A DNA stretch of 30,508 bases, taken from positions 1 to 30,508 of the forward strand of contig DATLQU010000029.1 of the NCBI GenBank assembly GCA_035535015.1, in the 5' to 3' direction. Of this stretch, positions 1 through 8,131 are shown in pieces. The notes under the pieces were generated by a model. That model had not been told where the DNA came from and made no database searches. It was given only the letters and a program-made list of their open reading frames with translations. The stretch comes from Palsa-661 sp035535015. GTDB lineage: Bacteria; Actinomycetota; Acidimicrobiia; Acidimicrobiales; UBA8190. Both the position numbers and the translations under genes were made by a program. Position 1 is the first letter of the stretch; each line of letters starts with the position of its first letter.

Positions 1-163
1 TGACCTTCGTTTCCCCGAAGGGGAAGAGGGCCACAAGATCACGGAATCGGTAATACCGGCTCCGTTGTTCTTCTTGGGGTGGGGCTTGCTTTCTCATCCC
101 GCAAGTCGTGGCGGGTCGGCTCTCCCCGGCAGTGCCCACGATTGAGTGTGCGAATAGCGTGCG
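1..163. other. Left-edge stretch with no recognisable gene
   Basis: No reading frame here gives a protein I recognise on either strand. Two small hairpin-forming stretches are visible: one near 11-25 (TTCCCC, GAA, GGGGAA) and one near 46-58 (CGGT, AAT, ACCG). Together with the strong terminator that follows, this could be the 3' end of an upstream plus-strand transcript or a short structured RNA. No known RNA family was recognised. Confidence 0.3.
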
Positions 164-193
164 AAAAGCCGGCCCCCGGGAGGGCCGGCTTTT
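164..193. terminator. Bidirectional intrinsic terminator
   Basis: A perfect 12-base-pair stem (AAAAGCCGGCCC with GGGCCGGCTTTT) encloses a 6-base loop and has A and T runs at its two ends, so it can work on both strands. It lies about 50 bases beyond the glnA stop codon on the minus strand and would end that transcript. It would also stop anything read from the left edge. Confidence 0.85.
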
Positions 194-243
194 GCAAAAC
201 TCCTGGTCAGGTGCGGATAAAGGGTCGCTATCCGCCCTGTGGA

Positions 244-1665
244 TTAGATGTCGTAGTAGAGCATGAACTCCCACGGGTGCGGGCGCAGACGGATGGCGTC
301 GACCTCGTTGATCCGCTTGTACTCGATCCAGGTCTCGATGAGGTCGTCGGTGAAGACACCACCCGCCTTCAAGAAATCGTGGTCGGCCTCGAGGGCGAGC
401 AGGGCCTCGTCCAGCGAGCTCGGGACCTGGGGCACCTTGGCCAGCTCTACCGGCGGCAGGTCGTAGAGGTCCTTGTCCACCGGGTCGGGCGGCTCGATCC
501 GGTTCTGGACACCGTCGAGGCCGGCCATGAGCATGGCCGAGAAGGCCAGGTAGGGATTGCACGACGGGTCGGGGCAGCGGAACTCGATCCGCTTGGCCTT
601 CGGGCTCTGGGAGTAGAGCGGGATCCGGCAGGCGGCGGAACGGTTGCGCTGCGAATAGACCAGGTTGACGGGTGCCTCGTAGCCGGGGACGAGGCGCTTG
701 TAGGAGTTGGTCGTCGGGGCGGCGAAGGCGAGGACGGCGCGGGCGTGCTTGAGCAGACCGCCGATGTACCAACGGCCCATGTCCGACAGGCCGCCGTAGC
801 CGTCGCCGTAGAAGAGCGGCTCACCGCCGTTCCACAACGACTGGTGGCAATGCATGCCCGACCCGTTGTCCTGGAAGAGAGGCTTAGGCATGAAGGTGGC
901 CGTGTAGCCGGCGGCGGCGGCCACGTTCTTGACCACGTACTTGTAGAGCATCAGCTTGTCGGCCATGACGAGCAGGGTGTCGAAACGCATGTCGATCTCG
1001 GCCTGTCCGGCCGTGGCCACCTCGTGGTGCTGCACCTCGATCTCGATGCCCAGCCGCTCCATGGTGAGGATCATCTCGGACCGCAGGTCCTGAAAATGGT
1101 CGGCTGGAGGGACGGGGAAGTAGCCCTCCTTGGGCCGGATCTTGTAACCGAGGTTCGGGCCTTCGTCGGTGCCTGTGTTCCAGTGGCCCTCCACGGAATC
1201 GACCTGGTAGAAGGCGGAGCGCTGGTCCTGGGAGTAACGGACGTCGTCGAAGATGAAGAACTCGGCCTCCGGTCCGAAGTAACAGGTGTCGGCCAGCCCG
1301 GTGGTGGTCAGGTAGGCCTCGGCCTTCTGGGCCACGTAACGCGGGTCTCGCGAGTAGGGCTCGAGGGTGATGGGGTCGCGGACGAAGCAATTGATGTTCA
1401 GCGTCTTGTGGGTCCGGAAGGGATCGACGACAGCCGTGTTGGGGTCGGGCATGAGGAGCATGTCCGATTCCTGGATCTCCTGGAACCCCCGGATCGACGA
1501 GCCGTCGAATCCGAAACCCTCCTCGAAGACATCGGCCGTCAGCTGGTGGGTGGGGACCGAGAAGTGCTGCATCAGGCCGGGGAGGTCGACGAACCGCACG
1601 TCGACGATCTCGATTCCCTCGTCCTTCACCAGGCGGAGCACCTCCGCCGGGGTTCGCTTCTCCAC
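244..1665 (-). CDS. glnA: Glutamine synthetase type I, adenylylatable form
   Basis: This enzyme makes glutamine from glutamate, ammonia and ATP as a cytoplasmic dodecamer. The 473-residue length is typical of GSI-beta. Visible signatures are GFDGSS near the N-terminus, the ATP-site stretch KPLFQDNGSGMH, NPYLAF, and DLYDLPP. In the last of these Y401 aligns with the tyrosine that GlnE adenylylates in the beta type. The frame stays open another 56 codons upstream, but the start is placed at GTG 1665 because a strong ribosome-binding site (GAAGGAGGA) lies just ahead of it and the family N-terminus (EKRTPAEVLRLVKDEG) begins there. The gene is divergent from a second glutamine synthetase, with about 330 bases between the two starts, and is followed by a strong terminator. 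By family knowledge, control is expected through a GlnR-type regulator and reversible adenylylation; glnE itself is not in this window. Confidence 0.96.
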   Translation of the reverse strand: MEKRTPAEVLRLVKDEGIEIVDVRFVDLPGLMQHFSVPTHQLTADVFEEGFGFDGSSIRGFQEIQESDMLLMPDPNTAVVDPFRTHKTLNINCFVRDPITLEPYSRDPRYVAQKAEAYLTTTGLADTCYFGPEAEFFIFDDVRYSQDQRSAFYQVDSVEGHWNTGTDEGPNLGYKIRPKEGYFPVPPADHFQDLRSEMILTMERLGIEIEVQHHEVATAGQAEIDMRFDTLLVMADKLMLYKYVVKNVAAAAGYTATFMPKPLFQDNGSGMHCHQSLWNGGEPLFYGDGYGGLSDMGRWYIGGLLKHARAVLAFAAPTTNSYKRLVPGYEAPVNLVYSQRNRSAACRIPLYSQSPKAKRIEFRCPDPSCNPYLAFSAMLMAGLDGVQNRIEPPDPVDKDLYDLPPVELAKVPQVPSSLDEALLALEADHDFLKAGGVFTDDLIETWIEYKRINEVDAIRLRPHPWEFMLYYDI

Positions 1666-1933
1666 CGGGTCCTCCTTCGTCGTTGCCAGGTCCGTTGCTC
1701 TGGTCCGTTGGTCGTTTCGACTCGCGCCGGCGGGTGCCCCCGATCTCTGCGAACCCCCGCCCACCTGTGGCCGCTCCACCCGGGAGGGTCTCGGCCGCCG
1801 GCCACCATGGTGGTGGCTGGCGCGGCCGCTCACAAGTCAATCGGCGGTGGTCGGGCCCGCGACGGACCCCGGCGGCTCCCCCGGCCGCCTGAGCCGAGCC
1901 TGACGGCCCGGCATTTCCCCTCGGTGGCCCGAC

Positions 1934-1951
1934 TGTGAACGGCGTGTGAAC
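1934..1951 (-). promoter_or_regulatory. Tandem 11-base-spaced OmpR-family-type site (PHO-box / GlnR-box-like)
   Basis: TGTGAAC occurs twice at exactly 11 bases (1934-1940 and 1945-1951). Read on the minus strand, this is GTTCACACGCC followed by GTTCACAGTCG. That is close to the tandem GTTCACC-type units of the Streptomyces PHO box, with 9 and 8 of 11 positions fitting the degenerate consensus as I recall it. It is also a looser fit to a GlnR a/b site (TGAAC, 6 bases, TGAAC). It sits 42-59 bases before the second glutamine synthetase start, where an activator would bind. The regulator that binds is inferred. Confidence 0.5.
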
Positions 1952-1992
1952 GCGCCCGCCCCGGCGTCGTTCTCCTGCGACACTGGTGCACT

Positions 1993-3327
1993 ATGAGAAG
2001 TCAGCAGGAGTACGTCCTCCGGACCGTCGAGGAGCGGAACATCCGCTTCGTCCAGCTCTGGTTCACCGATGTCCTGGGCACGGCCAAGACCTTCAGCATC
2101 ACCCCGGCCGAGCTCGAGAACGCCCTCGAGGAGGGCATGACCTTCGACGGGTCGGCCATCGACGGCTTCAGCCGGGTCCAGGAATCCGACGTTCTGGCCC
2201 GGCCCGATCCGAAGACCTTCCAGCTCCTGCCCTGGCACCCCGACGACATCCCCGTGGCCCGGGTGTTCTGCGACCTCTTCAACCTGGACGGCTCGCCCTT
2301 CGAGGGCTGTCCCCGGCACACCCTCCGGCGCACCCTGGACCGGGCCCGGGAACAGGGCTTCACCTTCTACGCCGCGCCCGAGATCGAGTACTTCTACTTC
2401 GCCGACGCCGATCCGGCCCACGCCCCGGTCACCCTCGACTCCGGTTCCTACTTCGAGCTCACCGCCTCGGACGTGGCCAGCGACCTGCGGACCCGGACCG
2501 TGCTCACCCTGGAGGAGATGGGCATCCCCGTGGAGCACGCCCAGCACGAGGACTCCCCCAGCCAGCACGAGATCGACCTCCGCTACACCGACGCCCTGAC
2601 CATGGCCGACACGGTGATGACCGTCCGGCTGGTGGTGAAGGAGATGGCCCAGCGCCGGGGCATCCACGCCAGCTTCATGCCCAAGCCCCTGGCCGGTGTC
2701 CAGGGGTCGGGCATGCACACCCATCTGTCGCTCTTCGAAGGAGACACCAACGCCTTCTACGACGCCGAGGACCCCGACGGCCTCTCCCCCGTGGCCAAGC
2801 GCTTCATGGCCGGTCTTCTTCGCCACGCCCACGAGATCACGGCCGTGACCAATCAGTGGGTGAACTCCTACAAGCGGCTCGTCTCGGGCTACGAGGCTCC
2901 CATCCATGTCTCGTGGGCCCGGAACAACCGCTCGGCTCTGGCCCGGGTGCCCTTCGTCAAGCGCAACAAGATCGAGTCCACCCGGGTCGAGTACCGGGCC
3001 CCCGATTCGGCCTGCAATCCCTACCTGGCCTTCGCCGTCATGCTGGCCGCCGGCCTGAAGGGGATCGAGGAGGGCTACCAGCTGCCGCGCGAGGCGGACG
3101 CCAATCTGTTCGCCATGACACCCGAAGAGTTGGCCGCCGAACAGATCCGGTCGTTGCCGGGCAGCCTGAACGAGGCGGTGGCCGACATGGAGCGGTCGGA
3201 ACTCATGGCCGAGACCCTGGGCGAACACGTCTTCGAATGGTTCATCCGCAACAAGCGGGCCGAGTGGGCCTCGTACAAGACACATATCAGCCAGTTCGAG
3301 CTCGACCGCTACCTGCCGCTGCTCTAG
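1993..3327 (+). CDS. Glutamine synthetase, GSI-alpha / GlnA2-like
   Basis: This second type I glutamine synthetase is 444 residues long, the length of GSI-alpha enzymes and of mycobacterial GlnA2. It carries TFDGSAIDGF, the ATP-site stretch KPLAGVQGSGMHTH, SGYEAP, NNRSALARVP and CNPYLAF. The adenylylation tyrosine is absent: the matching position is F373 in NLFAMTPEE, so GlnE should not control it. There is no clear ribosome-binding site before ATG 1993. A weak GACACT box ends 8 bases upstream, so a leaderless message is possible. The GlnR-like gene follows after 11 bases, so the two are probably co-transcribed. The role is inferred: actinobacterial paralogues of this type include true glutamine synthetases and polyamine or amine gamma-glutamylating enzymes, and sequence alone does not decide. 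Confidence 0.9.
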   Translation: MRSQQEYVLRTVEERNIRFVQLWFTDVLGTAKTFSITPAELENALEEGMTFDGSAIDGFSRVQESDVLARPDPKTFQLLPWHPDDIPVARVFCDLFNLDGSPFEGCPRHTLRRTLDRAREQGFTFYAAPEIEYFYFADADPAHAPVTLDSGSYFELTASDVASDLRTRTVLTLEEMGIPVEHAQHEDSPSQHEIDLRYTDALTMADTVMTVRLVVKEMAQRRGIHASFMPKPLAGVQGSGMHTHLSLFEGDTNAFYDAEDPDGLSPVAKRFMAGLLRHAHEITAVTNQWVNSYKRLVSGYEAPIHVSWARNNRSALARVPFVKRNKIESTRVEYRAPDSACNPYLAFAVMLAAGLKGIEEGYQLPREADANLFAMTPEELAAEQIRSLPGSLNEAVADMERSELMAETLGEHVFEWFIRNKRAEWASYKTHISQFELDRYLPLL

Positions 3328-3338
3328 GGAGAAGCACG

Positions 3339-4019
3339 ATGGAAACGCTGCTGTGCTTCCCCGACCCCTTCCCGGCCGAGGTCGGCCTGGCCCTCGAAGG
3401 CGCCGGCTACCCGTGGAAGGCGCTCGACCGGGCCGAACACGCCCGGTCAGACGAACCGGAGGACGGCTGGTCCGGTGCCGTCGTCTGCGCCGACATGGAC
3501 GCGGCGGGCGCCTTCGCCCTCTGTCGCGCTCTTCGTACCCGGGAGGTGCCCCTGCGGCCCCTGCTGCTGGTGGTGACCACCCATCAGATCGGCGACCTCC
3601 AACTCCGCGAAGACCACTTCGACGACTTCTGCGTGCTGCCCGCCACCCCCGAAGAGATCGCGGCGCGCCTGGCCCACCTCTTCCGGCGGACGGGCCGGGG
3701 CCTGCAGGCGGAGCTGATCGAGCACGGCCCCCTGGTGCTCAACCTCGAGACCTATCAGGCGGCGGTGGCCGGCCGGGTCCTCGACCTGACCTTCATGGAG
3801 TACGAACTGCTGCGCTTCCTGGCGGCCCGGCCGGGGAAGGTCTTCACCCGCGAGACCCTGCTCAGCCGGGTCTGGGGCTACGAGTACTACGGCGGGGCCC
3901 GGACGGTGGACGTCCACGTTCGTCGGCTGCGGGCCAAGCTGACCGAGGAGCACGCCCATCTGATCGAGACGGTCCGCTCCGTCGGCTACCGCTTCGGCCA
4001 CGGCACCTGGGCCCCCTGA
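3339..4019 (+). CDS. glnR: GlnR-like OmpR-family orphan response regulator
   Basis: A 226-residue transcription regulator. The C-terminal winged helix (about 125-220) has a continuous GlnR-like signature: VLDLTF, E-L-L-R-F-L-A, PGKVFTRETLL, VWGYEYYGGARTVDVHVRRLRAKL and TVRSVGYRF. The N-terminal receiver-like part is atypical. The usual acidic pair after the first strand is missing (only D9), although D52/D54 remain at the end of strand three. GlnR proteins likewise lack a normal phosphorylation pocket and no partner kinase is present here. The start ATG 3339 has AGGGAGAA ahead of it, 11 bases behind the glutamine synthetase stop. Its place beside two glutamine synthetases supports a nitrogen-control role. 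The symbol rests on similarity plus context, and another OmpR-type orphan regulator cannot be fully excluded. Confidence 0.75.
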   Translation: METLLCFPDPFPAEVGLALEGAGYPWKALDRAEHARSDEPEDGWSGAVVCADMDAAGAFALCRALRTREVPLRPLLLVVTTHQIGDLQLREDHFDDFCVLPATPEEIAARLAHLFRRTGRGLQAELIEHGPLVLNLETYQAAVAGRVLDLTFMEYELLRFLAARPGKVFTRETLLSRVWGYEYYGGARTVDVHVRRLRAKLTEEHAHLIETVRSVGYRFGHGTWAP

Positions 4020-4026
4020 CGCTTCT

Positions 4027-5559
4027 CTAACGTCCCTCTCCGCCCGACGCCGTGCAGGACCGGGGGTCCCAGGGGGCGAGACTCGAGACGGCCGGTGACG
4101 GTGGCGCCAAGGACGAGCCGGTCGAGCCGGAGCCGGTCGAGCCGGAGGGGGGCGAACTGCTGGTCGACGACGAGCCGGCGGCCGGGCCGCTGTCCACGGT
4201 GAAGTCCGTCCCGGTGACGACGGTGACCTGGCCGGTGCCGGTGGTCGGCGCCCTCTGCATGATGACCATGCCCGAGAGGGCCCCGGCCACCCGTTCGGCC
4301 GCCGCCTCGTCGGCCGTCGAGCTGTAGCGGACGACTGTCTCGGAAGGCGTTCCCACCGGGGTGGCGTCGCCGAGGGTGCCGACCCTGAAGCCCAGGGCGG
4401 CCAGGGCCTGGCCGGTGTCCGTGGCCTGATTGGTCAGGCCCGTCCCGTTCAGCACCGAGACGGTGACCGACGCCGGGGCGGGCAGGGTCTTGCCGTTCAT
4501 GGTGTCGACGGAGCCGGCCAGCCCGAGGAAGCGGACGATGGCGGCGCGGTCCTCGGTGATGGTGGGGTAGACGACCTCCCCGTAGTCACCGCCTTTGTAG
4601 ATGTAGGAGAGCGTCGAGTCGGGGATCTGGATGGGAAGGGTGAGCTCGGGCACGCCGTCGACGTTCACCGAGTGGAAGGTGCCGGCCAGGCCGAGCAGGT
4701 GGCTCTTCAAGGTGCTGTCCATCTCGACCTGCGGGGCCAACGAGGCCACCAGCCGCTCGTCGGTGACGGGGTTGCCCAGGCCCTTGCGGGCCACGGCCGT
4801 GGCCAGGACCCGGAGGATCTCGTGATCACGGGTGATCCGGGCCAGGTCGCTCTGGAGCTCGTGCGGCCAGTAGTAGGGGTCGGTCTGGGTCACCCCCGGC
4901 CCCCGGTACTGCAGCTCGCGGGAGCGGACCAGTTTGAGGGCGTCGCCGCCGTTCAGGTAGACGCATCCCGACGCCCGGATGTAGAGGCCGACCTGGCCGT
5001 CGTAGACGGGCTCGGGGAAATACATGTGGATGCCGCCTATGGCCGCCACGACATTGGCGAAGCTGGCGAAGTTGAGCTCCACGTAGTGCTGGATCGGTAT
5101 GCCGAAGTCGTCCTCGATGGCGGCCACCAGCTGGGAGGGGCCCTCCACCAGTCCGGCGTCGATCTTGTTGGCCCCCCCGGCCCGGGCGTTGGGGACGAAG
5201 GTGTCACGGGGGATGGAGAGAACCGAGACCTGCCTGGTGGCCGCCACCAGATGCAGGATCATGATCACGTCGCTGTTGATGCCGGTGTGGCCGGTCAGGC
5301 AGTCCTGGTAGAGGGGATCGCTCTTGGGCAGGCTGCAGCGGTCGGTGGAGCCGACCATCAGGATGTTCTCCGTCCCCGACTCGGCGCCGGTCCCGGCGTC
5401 GGAGAGACCCTTCACGTCGACGGTGTGGATCTGCCGGAAGAGGTTCCAGTTGTAGCCGGCCAGCCCGACGGCGAGGAGCAGGAGCACGGCGGCCAGGACG
5501 AGGACGGACCGCCTGAGGCCCCGGTGCCGGCGCTTGCGGCCGTGGGCGGGGGCGGTCAT
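4027..5559 (-). CDS. LytR-CpsA-Psr (LCP) family cell-wall polymer ligase with LytR_C domain
   Basis: A membrane-anchored protein of 510 residues from ATG 5559. A short basic cytoplasmic tail is followed by one transmembrane helix (about 17-36) and an extracellular LCP domain containing NILMVGSTDR, NSDVIMI, VSVLSIPRDTFV, NKIDAGL and ALKLVRSRELQY. These include the conserved arginines and aspartates that bind pyrophosphate-lipid substrates. A LytR_C domain follows (VSVLNGTGL to about VVRYSS), then a low-complexity Ser/Gly/Pro tail. LCP enzymes attach wall polymers such as arabinogalactan or teichoic acids to peptidoglycan. The frame is open to GTG 5631, but those extra 24 residues look unlike a family N-terminus and neither start has a good ribosome-binding site. 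It is convergent with the GlnR-like gene; the two stop codons are 7 bases apart. Confidence 0.88.
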   Translation of the reverse strand: MTAPAHGRKRRHRGLRRSVLVLAAVLLLLAVGLAGYNWNLFRQIHTVDVKGLSDAGTGAESGTENILMVGSTDRCSLPKSDPLYQDCLTGHTGINSDVIMILHLVAATRQVSVLSIPRDTFVPNARAGGANKIDAGLVEGPSQLVAAIEDDFGIPIQHYVELNFASFANVVAAIGGIHMYFPEPVYDGQVGLYIRASGCVYLNGGDALKLVRSRELQYRGPGVTQTDPYYWPHELQSDLARITRDHEILRVLATAVARKGLGNPVTDERLVASLAPQVEMDSTLKSHLLGLAGTFHSVNVDGVPELTLPIQIPDSTLSYIYKGGDYGEVVYPTITEDRAAIVRFLGLAGSVDTMNGKTLPAPASVTVSVLNGTGLTNQATDTGQALAALGFRVGTLGDATPVGTPSETVVRYSSTADEAAAERVAGALSGMVIMQRAPTTGTGQVTVVTGTDFTVDSGPAAGSSSTSSSPPSGSTGSGSTGSSLAPPSPAVSSLAPWDPRSCTASGGEGR

Positions 5560-5661
5560 CCGCAGGTGGAGGGCGGCTCGGTCACGGCGGCACAGACTAG
5601 CGATGGCCTGGGCCCGCTTTCGCATCACCACCCGGCCGGGGACGACTCCGCTCCAGCGGGA

Positions 5662-6024
5662 TTACTCGGGCGAGTAGGCCCAGACCTCGATCTCGACCGC
5701 CGCCCCGAGCGGCAGAGCGGCCACGGCCACCAGCGTCCGGGCCGGCCGGTGGTCGCCCAGGGAGGCCATGTAGATCTCGTTGAAGCGGGCGTAGCCGTCC
5801 ATGTCGGTCAGGAAGACCGTCGTCTTCACCACCTTGTCCCAGTCGAAGCCCCGGCCCTGGAGCAGCGCGCCCACGTTCTCGAGGGCCTGGGCGGCCTGGC
5901 CGGCCAGGCCGCCCTCCACCAGGACCGGGCCGGCGGGCCCGGGGCGGATACCGAGCTGGCCCGAGCAGACCAGCCACGGTCCGGCCCGGACGGCCGGGGC
6001 GTAGGGACCGACGGGACTGCTCAT
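5662..6024 (-). CDS. ridA: RidA/YjgF/YER057c/UK114-family deaminase
   Basis: A 120-residue protein of typical RidA length. Family members hydrolyse reactive enamine/imine intermediates released by PLP enzymes. It shows the N-terminal GPYAPAV motif, CSGQLG, the ALENV helix, VVKTTVFLTDM and RPARTLVAV. R96 matches the substrate-carboxylate arginine of RidA and E113 matches the catalytic-site glutamate. A very strong ribosome-binding site (GAGGAGGAAGG) precedes ATG 6024. The ATG overlaps the stop codon of the upstream molybdo-flavoprotein-like gene (ATGA), so the pair is translationally coupled. That coupling hints that this RidA deals with an imine-type product from the neighbouring enzyme's pathway, which is inference. 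Confidence 0.93.
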   Translation of the reverse strand: MSSPVGPYAPAVRAGPWLVCSGQLGIRPGPAGPVLVEGGLAGQAAQALENVGALLQGRGFDWDKVVKTTVFLTDMDGYARFNEIYMASLGDHRPARTLVAVAALPLGAAVEIEVWAYSPE

Positions 6025-7730
6025 GACCTTCCTCCTCGTTCGCAGGGCCATTGTCCGGGCAACCCGGCAGCCAACCAGGCCGCGGCGGCCACGGCGCAGA
6101 AGACGGCGTCGGCGCCCCGGACGGGCGGGCCGCCGTCGTCTTCTATCACCAGCTCGACGGCCGGCATCTCCCGGGCCGTCAGGATCCCGAAGGACCGGAT
6201 GGTCAGATCGAGCACGCCGCCGTCGGCGTCGACGGCCAGCCCCTCCCGGCGGACCCAGCCGAGCGCCTGGTGGACCGCCCCCACCGCGTAGGACCGGAGA
6301 ACCACCTCGTCGAGCACCCGGCCCGCCGCCAACCGCAGCTCGACCGAACCGTCGGCCGCCACCAGGGCCGTGGCCCGGGCGCCTTCGGCCGACACGATCT
6401 CCACCTCGTGACCGGGGCCGATGCGACCGGCCCGCCGCGCCTCGAGGGCGGCCAGCAGCACGGTGGCCTCGGCCCAACCGGCCCCCCGGACGGTGGCCGC
6501 CACCGGGGGCCCGGCCACGGCCAGCTCCTCGATCTCGAGACCCGGTGCCACGGCGGCCACGGCGGCCCGCCAGGCGTCGAGCGGCCCGCTCCCCGGCGTC
6601 CGGGCCACCCGGAGCCTCCCCGTCCCGTCGGCCCGCAGACCGGCGGCTATGGGTGGGCGCTTCGGGCCCATCCGGACCACGTCCTCCCGGGCCAGCACCA
6701 CCCGGACGGCCCGGCCGTGCTGGTCGGCCAGCCGACGGGCCACCTCGGCCACCGGCGAGTTCACCTTCCCCCCGAAGGCCCCCCCGTTGGCCAGCGGACT
6801 GGCGGCCTCCCCGCCCGGCACGCACCAGGAGGCGTCGGGCTCGAGGTAGGCCGGCTCGGTGAAGGTCGTCCGCAGGGTCAGCGCCCAGTCGCCGTCGGGC
6901 AGCTCGAGGGGATGGGAGAGCGCCACCGTCGAGTTCCGGCCCTGCACCTTGCCCGCCTGGCGCCGGGCCTGGCCGAGGGTCTCGGCCACCACCCAACCGC
7001 CCCGGCCGTCGGCCACGGCCACCAGGGCGTCGGCCGGGGCCGAGTCGTCGGCGAAGCCGCCGCCCCCGAGGGCCACCTCAGGCCCCACCGCCTGGAAGGT
7101 CCCGCCCTCGATGCCGGCCCGCCGACCGGCGGCGGCGTAGTCCCGTCCGGCCCCACCGTCGGGGCTGGCGTCACCCGGTCCGCCGTCGTGGTTGCCATCA
7201 CCCGGTCCGTCCGGCCCGCTGGCCCCCCCCGGAGGGGGCGGGCGACCCCCAGAGACGATTCGCGCCGCCTCCAGCACCGGGATCCAGCCGGTGCAGCGGC
7301 AGAGATGGGCCAGCAGGGCGGTCCGGACGGCCTCGTCGTCGGTGGCCTTGGCCCGCTCCCCGAGTGAGGCCAACCGCATGATGATCCCCGGGGTACAGAA
7401 TCCGCACTGGCTGGCCCCGCTGGCCGTGAAGGCCCGGGCCCAGCGGTCACGGACATCCCGGTCGAGTCCCTCGAGGGTGGTCACCTGCCGGCCGGCCACC
7501 CGGCGGACCGGGGTCACACAGGCCACCCGGGCGGCGCCGTCCACCCAGACCGTGCAGCAGCCGCACTGGCCCTGGGGGCTGCAGCCGTCTTTGGCACTCC
7601 GTCGGCCCAGCCGGTCGCGCAGGGCCTCGAGCAGTGTTATCCCGTCGTCGGTGACGGAGACCTGCTCGCCGTCGAGCTCGAACTGGACCTCCGCCGGGGG
7701 AGCGGCCGTCAGCTGAAGGAGGAGCCGCAC
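6021..7730 (-). CDS. Compact fused xanthine-dehydrogenase-family protein (2Fe-2S domain plus Moco-type domain)
   Basis: A 569-residue fusion. Residues about 15-160 form the double [2Fe-2S] module of the xanthine dehydrogenase/CoxS type, with cysteines 50, 56, 58/59 and 71, then 109, 112, 144 and 146. A Gly/Pro-rich linker (about 160-208) leads to a short molybdopterin-subunit-like part that includes AYLEPDASWCVPGG, GGAFGGK (316-322) and a C-terminal GAVHQALGWVRREG. Normal large subunits exceed 700 residues, so this one is reduced to about 360. The glutamate of the usual GEP motif appears replaced by glycine (GGPP, 533-536), so oxidase activity is uncertain. The GTG start overlaps the HesB gene by about 20 bases and has no clear ribosome-binding site, so the exact start is unsure. 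The gene is coupled to ridA by ATGA. Homologues of this compact layout probably form an uncharacterised family; the substrate is unknown. Confidence 0.75.
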   Translation of the reverse strand: MRLLLQLTAAPPAEVQFELDGEQVSVTDDGITLLEALRDRLGRRSAKDGCSPQGQCGCCTVWVDGAARVACVTPVRRVAGRQVTTLEGLDRDVRDRWARAFTASGASQCGFCTPGIIMRLASLGERAKATDDEAVRTALLAHLCRCTGWIPVLEAARIVSGGRPPPPGGASGPDGPGDGNHDGGPGDASPDGGAGRDYAAAGRRAGIEGGTFQAVGPEVALGGGGFADDSAPADALVAVADGRGGWVVAETLGQARRQAGKVQGRNSTVALSHPLELPDGDWALTLRTTFTEPAYLEPDASWCVPGGEAASPLANGGAFGGKVNSPVAEVARRLADQHGRAVRVVLAREDVVRMGPKRPPIAAGLRADGTGRLRVARTPGSGPLDAWRAAVAAVAPGLEIEELAVAGPPVAATVRGAGWAEATVLLAALEARRAGRIGPGHEVEIVSAEGARATALVAADGSVELRLAAGRVLDEVVLRSYAVGAVHQALGWVRREGLAVDADGGVLDLTIRSFGILTAREMPAVELVIEDDGGPPVRGADAVFCAVAAAAWLAAGLPGQWPCERGGRS

Positions 7731-8077
7731 CCGCAGGTGCGCTGGGCGTTCGGGTTCGAGATATGGAACCCGGCACCCTGGAGTCCGTCGGAGTACTCGA
7801 GGACCGATCCCGACAACAGCTCGGCGCTGGCCGCGTCGACCACCACCTTGACCTTCACCTCTCCGAACTCCCGGACGATGTCGTCGGAGGCCGTCTCGGA
7901 GTCGAAGAACATCTCGTAGCTGTAGCCCGAGCAGCCTCCGGGCCGGACGGCCACCCGCAGGGCCAGGGCGTCGTTGCCCTCCTGGGCCAGAAGGTCGGTG
8001 ACCTTGGCCACGGCCTCGTCCGACAGGGTGATCGGATCCGGCTTCCTCTTGATCGAGATCCCGGTCATCGTGGTCAT
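7709..8077 (-). CDS. HesB/IscA/ErpA-type iron-sulfur carrier protein
   Basis: A 122-residue A-type carrier that receives Fe-S clusters and hands them to apoproteins in the cytoplasm. The three ligand cysteines are present: C49 in GGCSGYSY, and C115 and C117 in the C-terminal TCGCGSSFS. The conserved GFHISNPN stretch is also seen. ATG 8077 is used here; ATG 8068 is an alternative with better spacing to GAGG. A TACACT -10 box lies 8 bases upstream. The reading frame overlaps the start of a protein with two [2Fe-2S] clusters, a plausible client. On the other side it is divergent from an Mrp/ApbC ATPase, another Fe-S cluster carrier, so the spot looks like a small Fe-S maturation locus. Confidence 0.93.
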   Translation of the reverse strand: MTTMTGISIKRKPDPITLSDEAVAKVTDLLAQEGNDALALRVAVRPGGCSGYSYEMFFDSETASDDIVREFGEVKVKVVVDAASAELLSGSVLEYSDGLQGAGFHISNPNAQRTCGCGSSFS

Positions 8078-8085
8078 GACCTCAA

Positions 8086-8091
8086 AGTGTA
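8086..8091 (-). promoter_or_regulatory. -10 box TACACT for the HesB-type gene
   Basis: On the minus strand TACACT (TANNNT type) ends 8 bases before ATG 8077. That would put the transcription start at or just before the start codon. No good -35 box is visible. Confidence 0.5.
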
Positions 8092-8118
8092 GTCGGGAGA
8101 ATCTCCCCAGCCCGCCGG

Positions 8119-8124
8119 TACGAT
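8119..8124 (+). promoter_or_regulatory. -10 box TACGAT for mrp
   Basis: TACGAT ends 7 bases before GTG 8132 and no ribosome-binding site is present, so the message is probably leaderless. The box faces away from the HesB promoter. Confidence 0.5.
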
Positions 8125-8131
8125 CGTTGTC

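Noticed and set aside
79..1938. A 619-codon open frame on the plus strand across glnA
   Set aside because: It runs antisense to a clear glutamine synthetase gene; long antisense frames are usual in high-GC DNA and it has no recognisable domain.
1837..3285. A 482-codon open frame antisense to the second glutamine synthetase
   Set aside because: Composition-driven mirror of a well-supported gene, no family match.
4672..6291. A 539-codon plus-strand frame across the LCP and RidA genes
   Set aside because: Antisense to two well-supported genes; low-complexity Gly/Val/Asp-rich content without domains.
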